Below, one piece after another: positions 14,850 through 23,232 of a stretch of 23,313 nucleotides of DNA. The notes beneath the pieces were generated by a model that saw only the letters and a program-made list of their open reading frames with translations, searched no databases and was not told the origin of the DNA. Made by a program: the position numbers and the translations under genes. The DNA is taken from contig CAYRBI010000095.1 of assembly GCA_964422415.1 (NCBI GenBank), positions 1-23,313 of the forward strand, in the 5' to 3' direction. Each line of letters opens with the position of its first letter. Positions within the stretch are counted from its first letter, which is position 1. This DNA is from OLB16 sp964422415. GTDB lineage: Bacteria > Hinthialibacterota > Hinthialibacteria > OLB16.

Positions 14850-15585
14850 CGGTTGGCCCGGATTTTTCTCCTTTGCGGGTGTACCAGATGTCCAGATGAG
14901 TCCGTTCCATGCGCGTCTTGCGGGGAGAGACGAGTAAATGTAGAAAGAGATGGAAGTGCTCCCGTTTAGAAAAGTCCTTCCCCTTCCGGGGAGAGGTCCG
15001 GATAGGGGTGGATGTTATCACCAGTCTCCCTTCCCGTTTGAGTTTTCTTCCCAGATGAATCTCCTCTGATACGAAAAACTCTTCATCGAAGCCTTCCACC
15101 TTCTCAAAGGCTTCCCGCAGTGCGAAGAAAAAGGAACCCGCTGGAGACTTGGTGAGCCTAGAGTAAAAATTCCAAACCTTGGCGCAGCACTTGAAAAAAG
15201 ATGAAACCGGGCTAATCCATTCCACAGGCGCACCACCACCGATGGCGCCTTGGTGGATGGCTTCCAAGACCTCATCAATGTTCGCCGTGGTGATAAGGGT
15301 ATCCGCATCCAAGAAGAGCAAGATCTCTCCATGGGCGGCCCCAGCTCCCACATTCCGGGTAGCACCAATATTCCGCTTGCCGGAGAAAACCACCCGGGCC
15401 CCTAAGCCTTCAGCAATCATGGCGGTGTCATCTGTGGAGGCATCATCAGCCACCACAATTTCATATGAGCTGCAATCGCTGGTTTCAAGCGCCTTCCGCG
15501 CGGCTTGTAGCGTGCCGGCAATACACCTGCTCTCGTTATAGGCGGGAATGATGAGGGAGAGTTCAATGGAATCCATGAGCTTCAT
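14818..15585 (-). CDS. family 2 glycosyltransferase
   Basis: A GT-A fold transferase that moves a sugar from a nucleotide-sugar to an unknown acceptor. It has 255 residues from the ATG at 15585 (15576 is an alternative), and neither start has a good ribosome binding site. The N-terminal LSLIIPAYNESRCIAGTL is the GT2 opening. VVADDASTDDT places nucleotide-binding Asp47/Asp48, GATRNVGAGAAHGEILLFLDADT gives the metal-binding DXD at 93-95, and GFDEEFFVSEEIHLGRKL near 165-185 is the usual acceptor/catalytic region with acidic residues. It is soluble with no membrane helix, and the C-terminus is basic and possibly membrane-associating. It is divergent from the IMPase-like gene (about 70 nt apart) and overlaps the hemolysin III gene by 32 nt tail-to-tail. 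Confidence 0.9.
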   Translation of the reverse strand: MKLMDSIELSLIIPAYNESRCIAGTLQAARKALETSDCSSYEIVVADDASTDDTAMIAEGLGARVVFSGKRNIGATRNVGAGAAHGEILLFLDADTLITTANIDEVLEAIHQGAIGGGAPVEWISPVSSFFKCCAKVWNFYSRLTKSPAGSFFFALREAFEKVEGFDEEFFVSEEIHLGRKLKREGRLVITSTPIRTSPRKGKDFSKREHFHLFLHLLVSPRKTRMERTHLDIWYTRKGEKSGPTAKPDEEPHKT

Positions 15586-15656
15586 TGTTCATGAGGAGAA
15601 TGTGGTGGGGAAGGGGGCCCCTACACCAAGCAGACCATCTGGACGATAGTAATCTC

Positions 15657-16715
15657 ATGAACAAGGGAATCCAGCAGGACATGACCAACAGCCAGAAGGC
15701 AGAGTTCGAAACCTTACTTGACCAGCTGATTACCATCCACGCGCGGATGCGGGACCACATCCGTGAACAGACACGGTCCGCATGTGGAGGTCAACTCTGG
15801 GGTATCGCGGCCGAGGAAGCCTCGGACACCATCTACTCAATCGACAAGACCTGTGATGACCTCCTGCTTCCCGCCCTGGAGGTGCTCGCAAGGAAGATTC
15901 CCTTTCTACTCATCGCTGAAGGGATCTCCGAGGAGGGGCCTCTGCCGCTTCCATGCGGGATTCATCCCGATGACTGCAAATACCGGATCATCATCGATCC
16001 GATCGATGGCACACGCATGTTGATGTATGACAAGCGGAGCGCCTGGATTTTGACGGGTGTCAGCCCCAACCGGGGGGAGGCCACTAACCTTGCCGATATC
16101 CAACTCGCGGTCATGACTGAGATTCCCACCACTAAGCAGAGTCTGGCGGATACATTGTGGGCCTTTGCGGGTTCAGGAACCCAGGCCTGGAGAGAAAACC
16201 TCCTGGATGGTTCCCGGAGGAAATGGACCCCCACTCCCAGCCGGGCAGTGAGTCTAGATCATGGTTTCGCTCAGTTGACAAAGTTCTTCCCCGGACGGAA
16301 GGCCTTGGCGGCTTCTATTGAGGAGGAGGTTTTGAGGAAACTGGGAGCCTTTGAGCGTGTTAATCGATGTGTGGTGTTTGATGACCAGTACCTTTCGACT
16401 GGCGGACAGATCTATGAGCTCATCGCGGGTCATGACCGTTTTCAGGCCGATCTCCGGGCTACTCTACGGAGCCTAGAGGATCCCTCCAGCCCACCACCGG
16501 GCATGGCTTGCCACCCCTATGACATCTGTGTGGAGCTGATCGCACGAGAGGCGGGTGTTTTTATCACCGATGCTACTGGAAACAGGCTTGCCAGCCCTCT
16601 TGATACCACCACCGATGTGGATTGGGTGGGATATGCCAATTCCTCTCTGCAAGCCTTGATAGCCCCTATTCTCACTGAAGTCCTGGCACGGTATGGATTA
16701 GGGAAAGGGAGATAA
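15657..16715 (+). CDS. inositol monophosphatase-like (IMPase/FIG superfamily) phosphatase
   Basis: A metal-dependent sugar/inositol phosphatase-fold protein. From the ATG at 15657 it has 352 residues, versus about 260-270 for ordinary IMPases (15681, with AGGA close by, is an alternative start). Motifs are SIDKTCDD (61-68, the T/S-K-x-D element), AEGISEEG (87-94, replacing the usual GEE motif), DPIDGT (114-119, the hallmark metal site) and HPYDICVELIAREAG near the C-terminus in place of WDxAAG, with the metal Asp kept. The extra length is an insertion between the DPIDGT motif and the C-terminal Asp motif. Substrate is unknown; it is not clearly CysQ, SuhB or HisN. The gene is 5 nt upstream of an orphan glutamine amidotransferase, so they are likely co-expressed. 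Confidence 0.85.
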   Translation: MNKGIQQDMTNSQKAEFETLLDQLITIHARMRDHIREQTRSACGGQLWGIAAEEASDTIYSIDKTCDDLLLPALEVLARKIPFLLIAEGISEEGPLPLPCGIHPDDCKYRIIIDPIDGTRMLMYDKRSAWILTGVSPNRGEATNLADIQLAVMTEIPTTKQSLADTLWAFAGSGTQAWRENLLDGSRRKWTPTPSRAVSLDHGFAQLTKFFPGRKALAASIEEEVLRKLGAFERVNRCVVFDDQYLSTGGQIYELIAGHDRFQADLRATLRSLEDPSSPPPGMACHPYDICVELIAREAGVFITDATGNRLASPLDTTTDVDWVGYANSSLQALIAPILTEVLARYGLGKGR

Positions 16716-16720
16716 TCCAC

Positions 16721-17443
16721 ATGAGCGTTTCCAAGGTTCTCTATATCCAACCAATCAGTTGCGAGGGACCGGGGATCATCGAAGAGGTCCGTCCCAAACA
16801 CACTCAGGCCGAGATAATCCGTCCGGTGATCGGGCAGCCCATCCCCTCTCGAGCCACGGATTACACCGCCATTGTCGTCTTGGGAGGGCTGATGAGTGTC
16901 TATGAGGCGGAACAGCACTCCTGGTTGAATGACCTGTTTAGGTTGCTCCAGCAGGCCATCGATGAGCAGGTACCCACTTTGGGGGTTTGTCTGGGTTCAC
17001 AAGCCATCGCAGCAGCAGCTGGTGCACAGGTCGGTTCCATGGGCTTCCAGGAGATTGGATGGGCACCTATCAGTCTGACTGAAGCGGGCAAATCTGATCC
17101 ACTACTCGGTGGACTGCCCTCACCTATTGAGGTCTTCCACTGGCATGGAGATCGTTGGGATCTACCACAAGGTGCGGAGCTTCTAGCTTCCTCACAGAAA
17201 TGTGATCACCAGGCCTTCCGGCTTGGTGAAAAGATTTATGGCCTGCAGTTTCACATCGAGGTGAGTTCAGAGACTCCTCCGATATGGGCTGAAGCTTATC
17301 TGGAAGACCTGCTCAAACACCCCGGTATTCCCAATCCATCCCTGATCGCCGCGCAGTCCTCCCATTTCGGACCCGCGCTTGAGCCTCACAGCCGTGCCAT
17401 CTTCACTAAGTTCTGGAAGATAGCTTTGGGAGAACAATCATGA
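16721..17443 (+). CDS. stand-alone class I glutamine amidotransferase
   Basis: 240 residues. It has the class I GATase triad: Cys90 in GVCLGSQ, His178 and Glu180 in GLQFHIEVS. IVVLGGLMSVYE matches the oxyanion-hole strand of GuaA-type and GMP-synthase-like amidotransferases. These enzymes release ammonia from glutamine for a partner synthase, or act as gamma-glutamyl hydrolases. There is no fused synthetase domain and no obvious acceptor synthase beside it. The ribosome binding site is GGGAGA about 8 nt upstream, inside the end of the preceding gene. Its stop overlaps the panC start (ATGA), implying coupling. The role may relate to the IMPase-like neighbour, but this is unproven. Confidence 0.88.
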   Translation: MSVSKVLYIQPISCEGPGIIEEVRPKHTQAEIIRPVIGQPIPSRATDYTAIVVLGGLMSVYEAEQHSWLNDLFRLLQQAIDEQVPTLGVCLGSQAIAAAAGAQVGSMGFQEIGWAPISLTEAGKSDPLLGGLPSPIEVFHWHGDRWDLPQGAELLASSQKCDHQAFRLGEKIYGLQFHIEVSSETPPIWAEAYLEDLLKHPGIPNPSLIAAQSSHFGPALEPHSRAIFTKFWKIALGEQS

Positions 17444-18300
17444 GAATCATCAGTGATCCAGCCGGAATGCAAGCTTTGTCTGAGAGCCTCCGTATGGAGA
17501 GAAAACGAATCGGCTTGGTCCCCACCATGGGCTACCTCCATGAGGGCCATCTCACCCTAGTTAGGACCTCCAAGGCCCACTGTGATGCCACTGTGGTGTC
17601 GATCTTTGTGAATCCTTCTCAGTTCGGGCCCGCCGAGGACCTAGACCGCTATCCGCGTGACTTTGAACGAGACCGTGATCTGCTCGAGAGGGAAGGGGTG
17701 GATGTCCTCTTCGCTCCGGTTAAAGACCATCTTTATCCTGAGGGTTTCTCCACCGAGGTGCGGGTGGGAAAGGTGACTGACCGCCTGTGTGGCGCGAGCC
17801 GTCCCTGGCACTTTCCAGGAGTGGCCTTGATTGTGTGCAAACTCTTTCACCTCGTGAAACCCCATGCCGCCTTCTTTGGCCAGAAGGACTACCAGCAGTT
17901 CCTGGTCATCCAAAGGATGGTCCGCGATCTCGATTTCGGGATCGATATCCATATGGTGCCGACCGTTCGTGAGAAAGATGGTTTAGCGATGTCATCGCGT
18001 AACAAATATCTCTCTCCCGGGGACCGTGCCCAGGCGGTAGCCTTGGTCAAGGCCTTGGCAGCGGCGAATCGTCTTTACATGGCGGGGGAACGCTCTCCGG
18101 AGTGTCTGTCTGTTGCTCTAGGAGAGCCATTCAAAACCATCCCCCAGGCCCGGATCGATTATGCCGAGGTTCTGGATGCGGATACCCTGGCGCCAGTTAT
18201 CCCGGAAACTCAAAAGATGGTGGCGGCCCTGGCGGTTTTCTTTGGAACCACACGTCTCATCGACAACCATATCCTGGGCAATGACCTTCCCATGGGATGA
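17440..18300 (+). CDS. panC: pantothenate synthetase (pantoate--beta-alanine ligase)
   Basis: Joins pantoate and beta-alanine with ATP to make pantothenate, the precursor of coenzyme A. The 286 residues are of family length. Motifs are PTMGYLHEGHL (27-37, the HIGH-like ATP site), VNPSQFGPAEDLDRYPR (57-73), the pantoate-binding FFGQKDYQQ and the KMSKS-equivalent DGLAMSSRN. The usual RPGHFRG is PWHFPG here, a modest change next to a binding loop. The start overlaps the GATase stop by 4 nt. No panB or panD lies nearby. After the stop there is a 93-nt gap to the VapB-like gene with only a weak CCCTT/AAGGG hairpin and no T-run. Confidence 0.97.
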   Translation: MRIISDPAGMQALSESLRMERKRIGLVPTMGYLHEGHLTLVRTSKAHCDATVVSIFVNPSQFGPAEDLDRYPRDFERDRDLLEREGVDVLFAPVKDHLYPEGFSTEVRVGKVTDRLCGASRPWHFPGVALIVCKLFHLVKPHAAFFGQKDYQQFLVIQRMVRDLDFGIDIHMVPTVREKDGLAMSSRNKYLSPGDRAQAVALVKALAAANRLYMAGERSPECLSVALGEPFKTIPQARIDYAEVLDADTLAPVIPETQKMVAALAVFFGTTRLIDNHILGNDLPMG

Positions 18301-18393
18301 AAAGGGATTGGAAATCTGCCCTTGCCTCCCGGGAAGGGTTTCAGGATGATGTAAGCGGAACAAGACCTGTCTCAAGCAAAGGGGGTATCACCC

Positions 18394-18606
18394 ATGGCTG
18401 CCATCCGTCTGACAGCACGTATCGAGAATGATACGCTGAAAATCCCTGAGCTGGCCTCCTGGGTGGGCAAGGAAGTGGAGATTGTTATCACCGAGAAACT
18501 GCCGGAGGGGATTGATCCAGCGTGGGAGACATTTTTCCAGTACGTTGGGAAGGTGGATATTGATGAAGAAGCCTTCTGGCGGATGCGCGAGATCAGCAAG
18601 GTATGA
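18394..18606 (+). CDS. VapB-like antitoxin of a type II toxin-antitoxin pair
   Basis: 70 residues. The N-terminal half (IRLTARIENDTLKIPELASWVGKEVEIVITE) looks like a short beta-rich dimerisation/DNA-binding domain of the AbrB/DUF2281 kind. The C-terminal half is acidic and aromatic (DPAWETFFQYVGKVDIDEEAFWRMREI), suited to wrapping a toxin. It has a good G-run ribosome binding site. The start of the PIN toxin overlaps its stop by 4 nt (ATGA). Antitoxin identity rests mainly on this coupling. The pair may repress its own promoter, but no operator was identified. Confidence 0.72.
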   Translation: MAAIRLTARIENDTLKIPELASWVGKEVEIVITEKLPEGIDPAWETFFQYVGKVDIDEEAFWRMREISKV

Positions 18607-18998
18607 TTCTGCTTGATACGAGCATTGTGATCCAACTCTGCAGAAGGCCATTGGGATCTACACCAATTGCTCTCCCGCAGGATGATGTTTGCATCTGTGG
18701 CGTGACTACGGCGGAGATGCTTCAAGGGATCCGGTCGGACAGAGAGGCATTCTTTGTCTCTGAGATGCTCTCACGTTTTCATCACATTCCAATTGAAGAG
18801 GACGTCTGGAGCGAAACGGGATTGTTACTTCGAGAACTTAGGCGGTCTGGCATCACCATCCCGTTCCCCGATGCCATTATTATGGCAGTGGCACGCCAAC
18901 AGAATCTTGCGGTCTGGACGACAGATACACATTTTAGTCTTGCCCAGCAGGTCTTGACGGATCTGCGTTTGTATCAATCAAAGGGGTTAACACCATAA
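18603..18998 (+). CDS. PIN-domain VapC-like ribonuclease toxin
   Basis: 131 residues forming a single PIN domain. The Mg-binding acidic residues are in place: Asp5 (ILLDTSIVI), Glu38 (TTAEMLQGI), Asp90 (PFPDAIIMAVA) and Asp108 (TTDTHF). VapC toxins cleave tRNA or rRNA when the antitoxin is degraded. The intact active site suggests a functional toxin. It is translationally coupled to the upstream antitoxin (overlap ATGA). It lies between panC and the GH95-like gene on the same strand, an unusual chromosomal position for a TA pair that could indicate acquisition. Target RNA not predictable. Confidence 0.9.
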   Translation: MILLDTSIVIQLCRRPLGSTPIALPQDDVCICGVTTAEMLQGIRSDREAFFVSEMLSRFHHIPIEEDVWSETGLLLRELRRSGITIPFPDAIIMAVARQQNLAVWTTDTHFSLAQQVLTDLRLYQSKGLTP

Positions 18999-19031
18999 CG
19001 CTAAACCTCGTGATTATCTAAGGGGAGAAAA

Positions 19032-21359
19032 ATGCGGCCATTTGTTGCGTTGATTATTATCATGATGGTAAATGCAGGTCTTTCTTTTGGTGAAATACCC
19101 TTGGAACAACACTCCCTCATCCTCGACAAACCCTCGCTGACCTGGGATGAGGCGCTTCCCTTGGGGAATGGTCTCCTGGGGGCGTTGGTCTGGGGCGATG
19201 GAACTACGCTTAAAATCTCATTGGACCGGACCGACTTGTGGGACCTGCGTCCGGTGCCGGAGTTTGAGAGCAAGGACTACTCCTACCAGACCATGCGCCA
19301 GTGGGTGGCTGAGGGACGGATCGAGGATCTGCACACCCTCTATGATAAACCCTATGGAAACGCTGGGCCGACCAAGATTCCCGCTGGACGGATCGAGATC
19401 ACCCTGGGCAAGGATCTCCCCTTCAAGCATTCGGTTCTGCCTTTGGTCAGTCCCTCGGCCAATGTCGAGTTTGATGGAGGACTGAAGGCACGGGTTCTTG
19501 TCCATGCCACTGAACCAGTCGGCTTGATTGAGATCACCACCAAAACCCCCGTGGAGGTGGCGCTAGTGGCTCCCCCCTTTTCAGGAACCGTGACTGACCC
19601 TGCTGGACCGGGGAAGATCTCCGCCGGAGATCTGGCCTCTTTAGGCTACCCAGCGCCGGTTGAGGAGTCTGGCCCGGATTGGAAATCCTATACTCAGGAG
19701 GGATGGGGAGGATTCCGTTTCGCTGTGTTCCTCAAATGGACCACCGTGGAGGTCACACCACACCATCCCGGGGATCCCCCAACAATGTGGCGGGCAGCCT
19801 GGTCAGCCGCAACCAGCAAAGAGGGACAGGACCCTCTACAATTGGCCCGGAAGAGAGTTGAAGAGTCATTGGGTGGTGGTTGGGATGGCCTTCAGACCTC
19901 CCACCAACTTTGGTGGATGACCTACTGGAATCAATCTTGGGTGGAAATCCCCAACAAGGTGGTCGAGAAGCAGTGGTATCTCGACACTTACAAATTCGGC
20001 GCTGCTTCGCGCAGAGGCGCTCCCCCCATCTCGCTCCAAGGTCCCTGGACCGCGGATGATGGACGTATCCCGCCTTGGAAGGGAGATTACCACCACGATC
20101 TCAATACCCAGCTGAGTTACTGGCCCTGCTATTCCTCGAACCGCCTGGAGGAGGGGCTGTGTTATCTAGATTGGCTCTGGAAAACAAAACCCAACTGTGA
20201 GGCCTGGACCAAGCGCTTCTTCGGATTACCGGGATTGAATGTTCCCATGACTGGGGATATCGAGAACAACCAGATCGGTGGGTGGCATCAGTATACCCAT
20301 TCCTCCACCACCTCCGCCTGGCTCTCGCACCACTTATATCAGCATTGGCGCTACAGCATGGACCGGGAGTTTCTCAAGGACCGCGCCTATCCCTTCATCC
20401 GTGATACAGCCGCTTTCCTGGAAGCAGTCACCGGGAAGGGACCGGATGGCAAACGGACTCTCCCGTTGAGTTCGTCCCCCGAAATCAATGATGACCGCTT
20501 GGAGGCCTGGTTCCCCTCGATTACGAATTATGACCTGGCTCTGATCCGGTGGACCTTCCAGACCGCATCCGGACTTGCAAAGGAGTTGGGTCTTCAAGAA
20601 GAGGCTGATCATTGGACCGGGGTTCTCAAGGAGATGCCTGAGTTTTCCTATGCTTCCGATGACCACCGCCTGTTGGTGGCCAAGGATTACCCTCTCCCGG
20701 GTTCTCACCGGCACTTCTCGCATCTGATGGCTATCCATCCCCTGGGCTTGATCCGTTGGGAGAATGGTGACCAGGACCGTCAAACCATCCAGGCCGCCTT
20801 GGCTGAAATGGACCGTGTGGGGACCTCGCAATGGTGTGGCTACAGCTTTGCCTGGGAGGCGGGCATGGCGGCCCGGGCGCGCGATGGCGAACGGGCGGAG
20901 AAGGCACTCGAGACCTTTGCCTCCGCCTTCTGTCTCAGAAATAGCTTCCATGCCAATGGCGATCAATCCGGAAAGGGTTATTCCAACTTTACCTATCGTC
21001 CTTTCACTCTGGAGGGAAACTTCGCCTCCGCCGCCGGGTTGCAGGAGATGCTGCTCCAGAGTTACAGTGGGATCCTGCGCCTCTTCCCCGCAGTGCCCGC
21101 CAGTTGGCAAGATACCCAGTTCGAGAGTCTGCGCGCCGAGGGAGCTTTCCTGGTCTCCGCTGAACGGAAGGGTGGGAAGAACCTGCGTGTCAGTATCCTG
21201 GCGGAGAAAGCAGGAACTTGCACTCTCGAGAACCCGTTTGGCTCTACGGGTTTCAATGTTGAGGAAAAACTGGAGAATCCCCCCATGGTCGAGGGCGGAA
21301 ATATCTTGATCCAGCTTAAGGCTGGGGAGAGGGTCACCCTCTTGAGGAAAGGATCATAA
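19032..21359 (+). CDS. secreted GH95-like glycoside hydrolase (alpha-L-fucosidase/galactosidase family, divergent)
   Basis: 775 residues. The start at 19032 has a GGGGAGA site and is followed by a signal peptide with a hydrophobic core (VALIIIMMVNAGLSFGE), so it is exported. The N-terminal beta domain begins with ALPLGNGLLGALVWGD, typical of GH95. The (alpha/alpha)6 barrel of clan GH-L is seen in DYHHDLNTQLSYWP (352-365), GGWHQYTHSSTTSAWLSHHLYQHWRYSMD, SPEI with candidate acid Glu484, and GSHRHFSHL (557-565). The first of the two Asn residues that assist catalysis in Bifidobacterium AfcA (from memory N421/N423) appears as Asp356 here, followed by Asn358. Its stop overlaps the purQ start by 1 nt (TAATG). 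The substrate is probably a plant or host glycan, but specificity is uncertain. Confidence 0.78.
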   Translation: MRPFVALIIIMMVNAGLSFGEIPLEQHSLILDKPSLTWDEALPLGNGLLGALVWGDGTTLKISLDRTDLWDLRPVPEFESKDYSYQTMRQWVAEGRIEDLHTLYDKPYGNAGPTKIPAGRIEITLGKDLPFKHSVLPLVSPSANVEFDGGLKARVLVHATEPVGLIEITTKTPVEVALVAPPFSGTVTDPAGPGKISAGDLASLGYPAPVEESGPDWKSYTQEGWGGFRFAVFLKWTTVEVTPHHPGDPPTMWRAAWSAATSKEGQDPLQLARKRVEESLGGGWDGLQTSHQLWWMTYWNQSWVEIPNKVVEKQWYLDTYKFGAASRRGAPPISLQGPWTADDGRIPPWKGDYHHDLNTQLSYWPCYSSNRLEEGLCYLDWLWKTKPNCEAWTKRFFGLPGLNVPMTGDIENNQIGGWHQYTHSSTTSAWLSHHLYQHWRYSMDREFLKDRAYPFIRDTAAFLEAVTGKGPDGKRTLPLSSSPEINDDRLEAWFPSITNYDLALIRWTFQTASGLAKELGLQEEADHWTGVLKEMPEFSYASDDHRLLVAKDYPLPGSHRHFSHLMAIHPLGLIRWENGDQDRQTIQAALAEMDRVGTSQWCGYSFAWEAGMAARARDGERAEKALETFASAFCLRNSFHANGDQSGKGYSNFTYRPFTLEGNFASAAGLQEMLLQSYSGILRLFPAVPASWQDTQFESLRAEGAFLVSAERKGGKNLRVSILAEKAGTCTLENPFGSTGFNVEEKLENPPMVEGGNILIQLKAGERVTLLRKGS

Positions 21360-22186
21360 TGAAACCCAAAGCGCTGATGCTGACCGGGTTTGGCATCAAC
21401 TGCAATTACGAGACCGGCTATGCCCTGTCGATGGCCGGCGTGGAGATAGAGGTGGATGCCTGCCATCTGAATGACCTGGTGGCCGATCCCTCCCGGCTTG
21501 AGAAGGCCCACTTGTTTGTGCTTCCGGGGGGCTTTTCCTATGGCGACCACATCAGTTCAGGGCGTGTGCTGGGTAACCGCCTCAAGGCCCGTGTGGGCGA
21601 GGCCATTCTCCGCTTCGCGGCGGAGGGCAAACTCATCCTCGGTATCTGCAATGGCTTTCAGGTGCTGGTGAAGATGGGGCTCTTGCCGGGTAATCTGGCG
21701 GATTTAGACAATCCTTGGAATCAGCGGGCCACCCTGATCCGTAACGACTCTGGCCGCTTCGAGGACCGTTGGGTCCATCTCAAAGTCAGGGAAGGGAACC
21801 CCTGCCCGTTTCTGACAGGACTGTCCCAGCTCTACTTTCCAGTCCGGCATGGGGAAGGAAAGCTGGTCTTCGCGGAGGGGGTTCTGGCCGAGGTACGCGC
21901 CAATGGGCAGGATGTCTTGAGGTATTGCAATGAACAAGGCGAGCTCACTGCCCAATATCCGGAGAATCCTAACGGTTCAGAGGGTAACCTCGCCGGATTG
22001 TGTAGCGCGAATGGGCGCATATTCGGGTTAATGCCTCATCCCGAAGCCTTCCTTCATAGAACCAACCACCCGTGTTGGACGCGCCTAGAACTGCCGGAAG
22101 AGGGGCAAGGAGTGGCCTTATTCCGCAATGCCGCCGATTTCATCCGGCGTGAGTTTTGTTCTACTGGCCGCTCCGTTGTGGCCTAA
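21359..22186 (+). CDS. purQ: phosphoribosylformylglycinamidine synthase glutaminase subunit PurQ
   Basis: Supplies ammonia from glutamine to PurL in the fourth step of purine synthesis (FGAR to FGAM). At 275 residues it is longer than B. subtilis PurQ (about 227). The class I amidotransferase triad is Cys97 (LGICNGFQVL), His227 and Glu229 (MPHPEAF). The extra length includes a loop around LADLDNPWNQRATL and a C-terminal extension after HRTNHPCWTR, a form I recall from several non-model bacteria. GGFSYGDHISSGRV is a typical PurQ segment. It overlaps the GH95-like gene by 1 nt. No purL or purS lies in the window. It is followed by ebfC after 32 nt. Confidence 0.93.
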   Translation: MKPKALMLTGFGINCNYETGYALSMAGVEIEVDACHLNDLVADPSRLEKAHLFVLPGGFSYGDHISSGRVLGNRLKARVGEAILRFAAEGKLILGICNGFQVLVKMGLLPGNLADLDNPWNQRATLIRNDSGRFEDRWVHLKVREGNPCPFLTGLSQLYFPVRHGEGKLVFAEGVLAEVRANGQDVLRYCNEQGELTAQYPENPNGSEGNLAGLCSANGRIFGLMPHPEAFLHRTNHPCWTRLELPEEGQGVALFRNAADFIRREFCSTGRSVVA

Positions 22187-22218
22187 AAAAATAAGTCTAT
22201 TTAGGGGAACTAATTCAT

Positions 22219-22554
22219 ATGTTTAAAGGTTTAGGAGATCTCGCCAGTCTGGTAAAGAATGCGAGAGACATTCAGCAGAAGATCGATTCCATGAAGCAAT
22301 CACTGGCCGCCACAACCGCCGAGGGCGTATCGGGGGGCGGACTGGTTCGCATCCAAGGGCGCGGCGATGGAACCGTCCTTTCCGTTGCCATTGATCCCGC
22401 CACCGTTCAGGGTGGCGATGTGGATCTACTGGAGGACCTGGTTCTCGCTGCTATCAACAGCTTCAATCTGAAGCTGGCGGATCTACGCAAGGAGAAGCTG
22501 ACCGGCCTGACCGGTGGCATGGGGCTGCCACCTGGGCTCGATCTTGGCCTATGA
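22219..22554 (+). CDS. ebfC: YbaB/EbfC family nucleoid-associated protein
   Basis: A small DNA-binding protein of the YbaB/EbfC family, forming dimers with a helical tweezer shape. 111 residues. The N-terminal coiled helix (ASLVKNARDIQQKIDSMKQSL) is followed by the core GVSGGGLVRIQGRGDGTVLSVAIDP, the family hallmark, then a C-terminal helix (DLLEDLVLAAINSFNLKLADL) and a Gly-rich tail. It has GGGGAA upstream. Its stop overlaps recR by 4 nt (ATGA), the usual ebfC-recR coupling. The usual dnaX upstream is absent and replaced by purQ. Confidence 0.95.
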   Translation: MFKGLGDLASLVKNARDIQQKIDSMKQSLAATTAEGVSGGGLVRIQGRGDGTVLSVAIDPATVQGGDVDLLEDLVLAAINSFNLKLADLRKEKLTGLTGGMGLPPGLDLGL

Positions 22555-23174
22555 GAGGACAATTCAACCTCCCCACCATTGAATCGGTCATCTCCGAGCT
22601 GAACCGTCTTCCCGGAATCGGCCCCAGGTCCGCGACCGCGCTTGCTTACCATCTGGTGTCACTTCCAGAAGAGCGAGTCAGACGCCTGGCGGATTCGATC
22701 GCGGCCATCCCCGGAAAGATCCGGAACTGCTCGGTCTGTGGGAATCTGACCGAGGAAGATCCCTGTGGTATCTGCCAAGATCCCAGCCGGGATCCGGGGG
22801 TACTATGTGTCGTAGAGCGTCCCCTGGATGTTCAGTCCATCGAAAAGACGGGTGTTTTTGTTGGCCGGTACCATGTGTTAGGAGGAGTCCTCTCTCCGTT
22901 GGATGGAATTGGTCCCGCCGAGCTACGGGTGCGGGAACTGCTGGAACGGTTGCGGGAAAACACCTTCCAGGAAATCATTCTCGCCACCAATCCCTCGGTA
23001 GAGGGAGAAGCCACCGCCGCCTATCTCTCAGGTGTGATTGGTGGATTGGGCCTGCAAATCTCCCTCACCCGTTTCGCACGTGGATTGCCTATTGGGGGAG
23101 AGCTGGTCCATGCCGATGCCGAGACACTGGCCTTGGCTCTCCAGAGCCGCAAGCCAATGACTCAGCCATCTTGA
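22551..23174 (+). CDS. recR: recombination protein RecR
   Basis: Part of the RecFOR pathway that loads RecA on gapped DNA. The 207 residues are normal. The helix-hairpin-helix at 18-30 (NRLPGIGPRSATALAYHL) is followed by a C4 zinc finger (Cys60, Cys63, Cys72, Cys75), a Toprim domain from about 83 (GVLCVVERPLDV, then LGGVLSPLDGIGP) and the C-terminal TRFARGLPIGGELVHADAETL. Translation is coupled to ebfC by the ATGA overlap. After the stop there is a 58-nt gap to the stop of the convergent partial gene, without a clear terminator. Confidence 0.96.
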   Translation: MRGQFNLPTIESVISELNRLPGIGPRSATALAYHLVSLPEERVRRLADSIAAIPGKIRNCSVCGNLTEEDPCGICQDPSRDPGVLCVVERPLDVQSIEKTGVFVGRYHVLGGVLSPLDGIGPAELRVRELLERLRENTFQEIILATNPSVEGEATAAYLSGVIGGLGLQISLTRFARGLPIGGELVHADAETLALALQSRKPMTQPS

Positions 23175-23232
23175 TATCTCTGACCCTCCCTCATTTCATT
23201 GATTCAGACACCCTCTCTGGCGGTTAAAAAAC

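Noticed and set aside
18319..18338. CCCTT/AAGGG hairpin after panC as a terminator
   Set aside because: The stem is short, there is no T-run, and the next gene lies close on the same strand.
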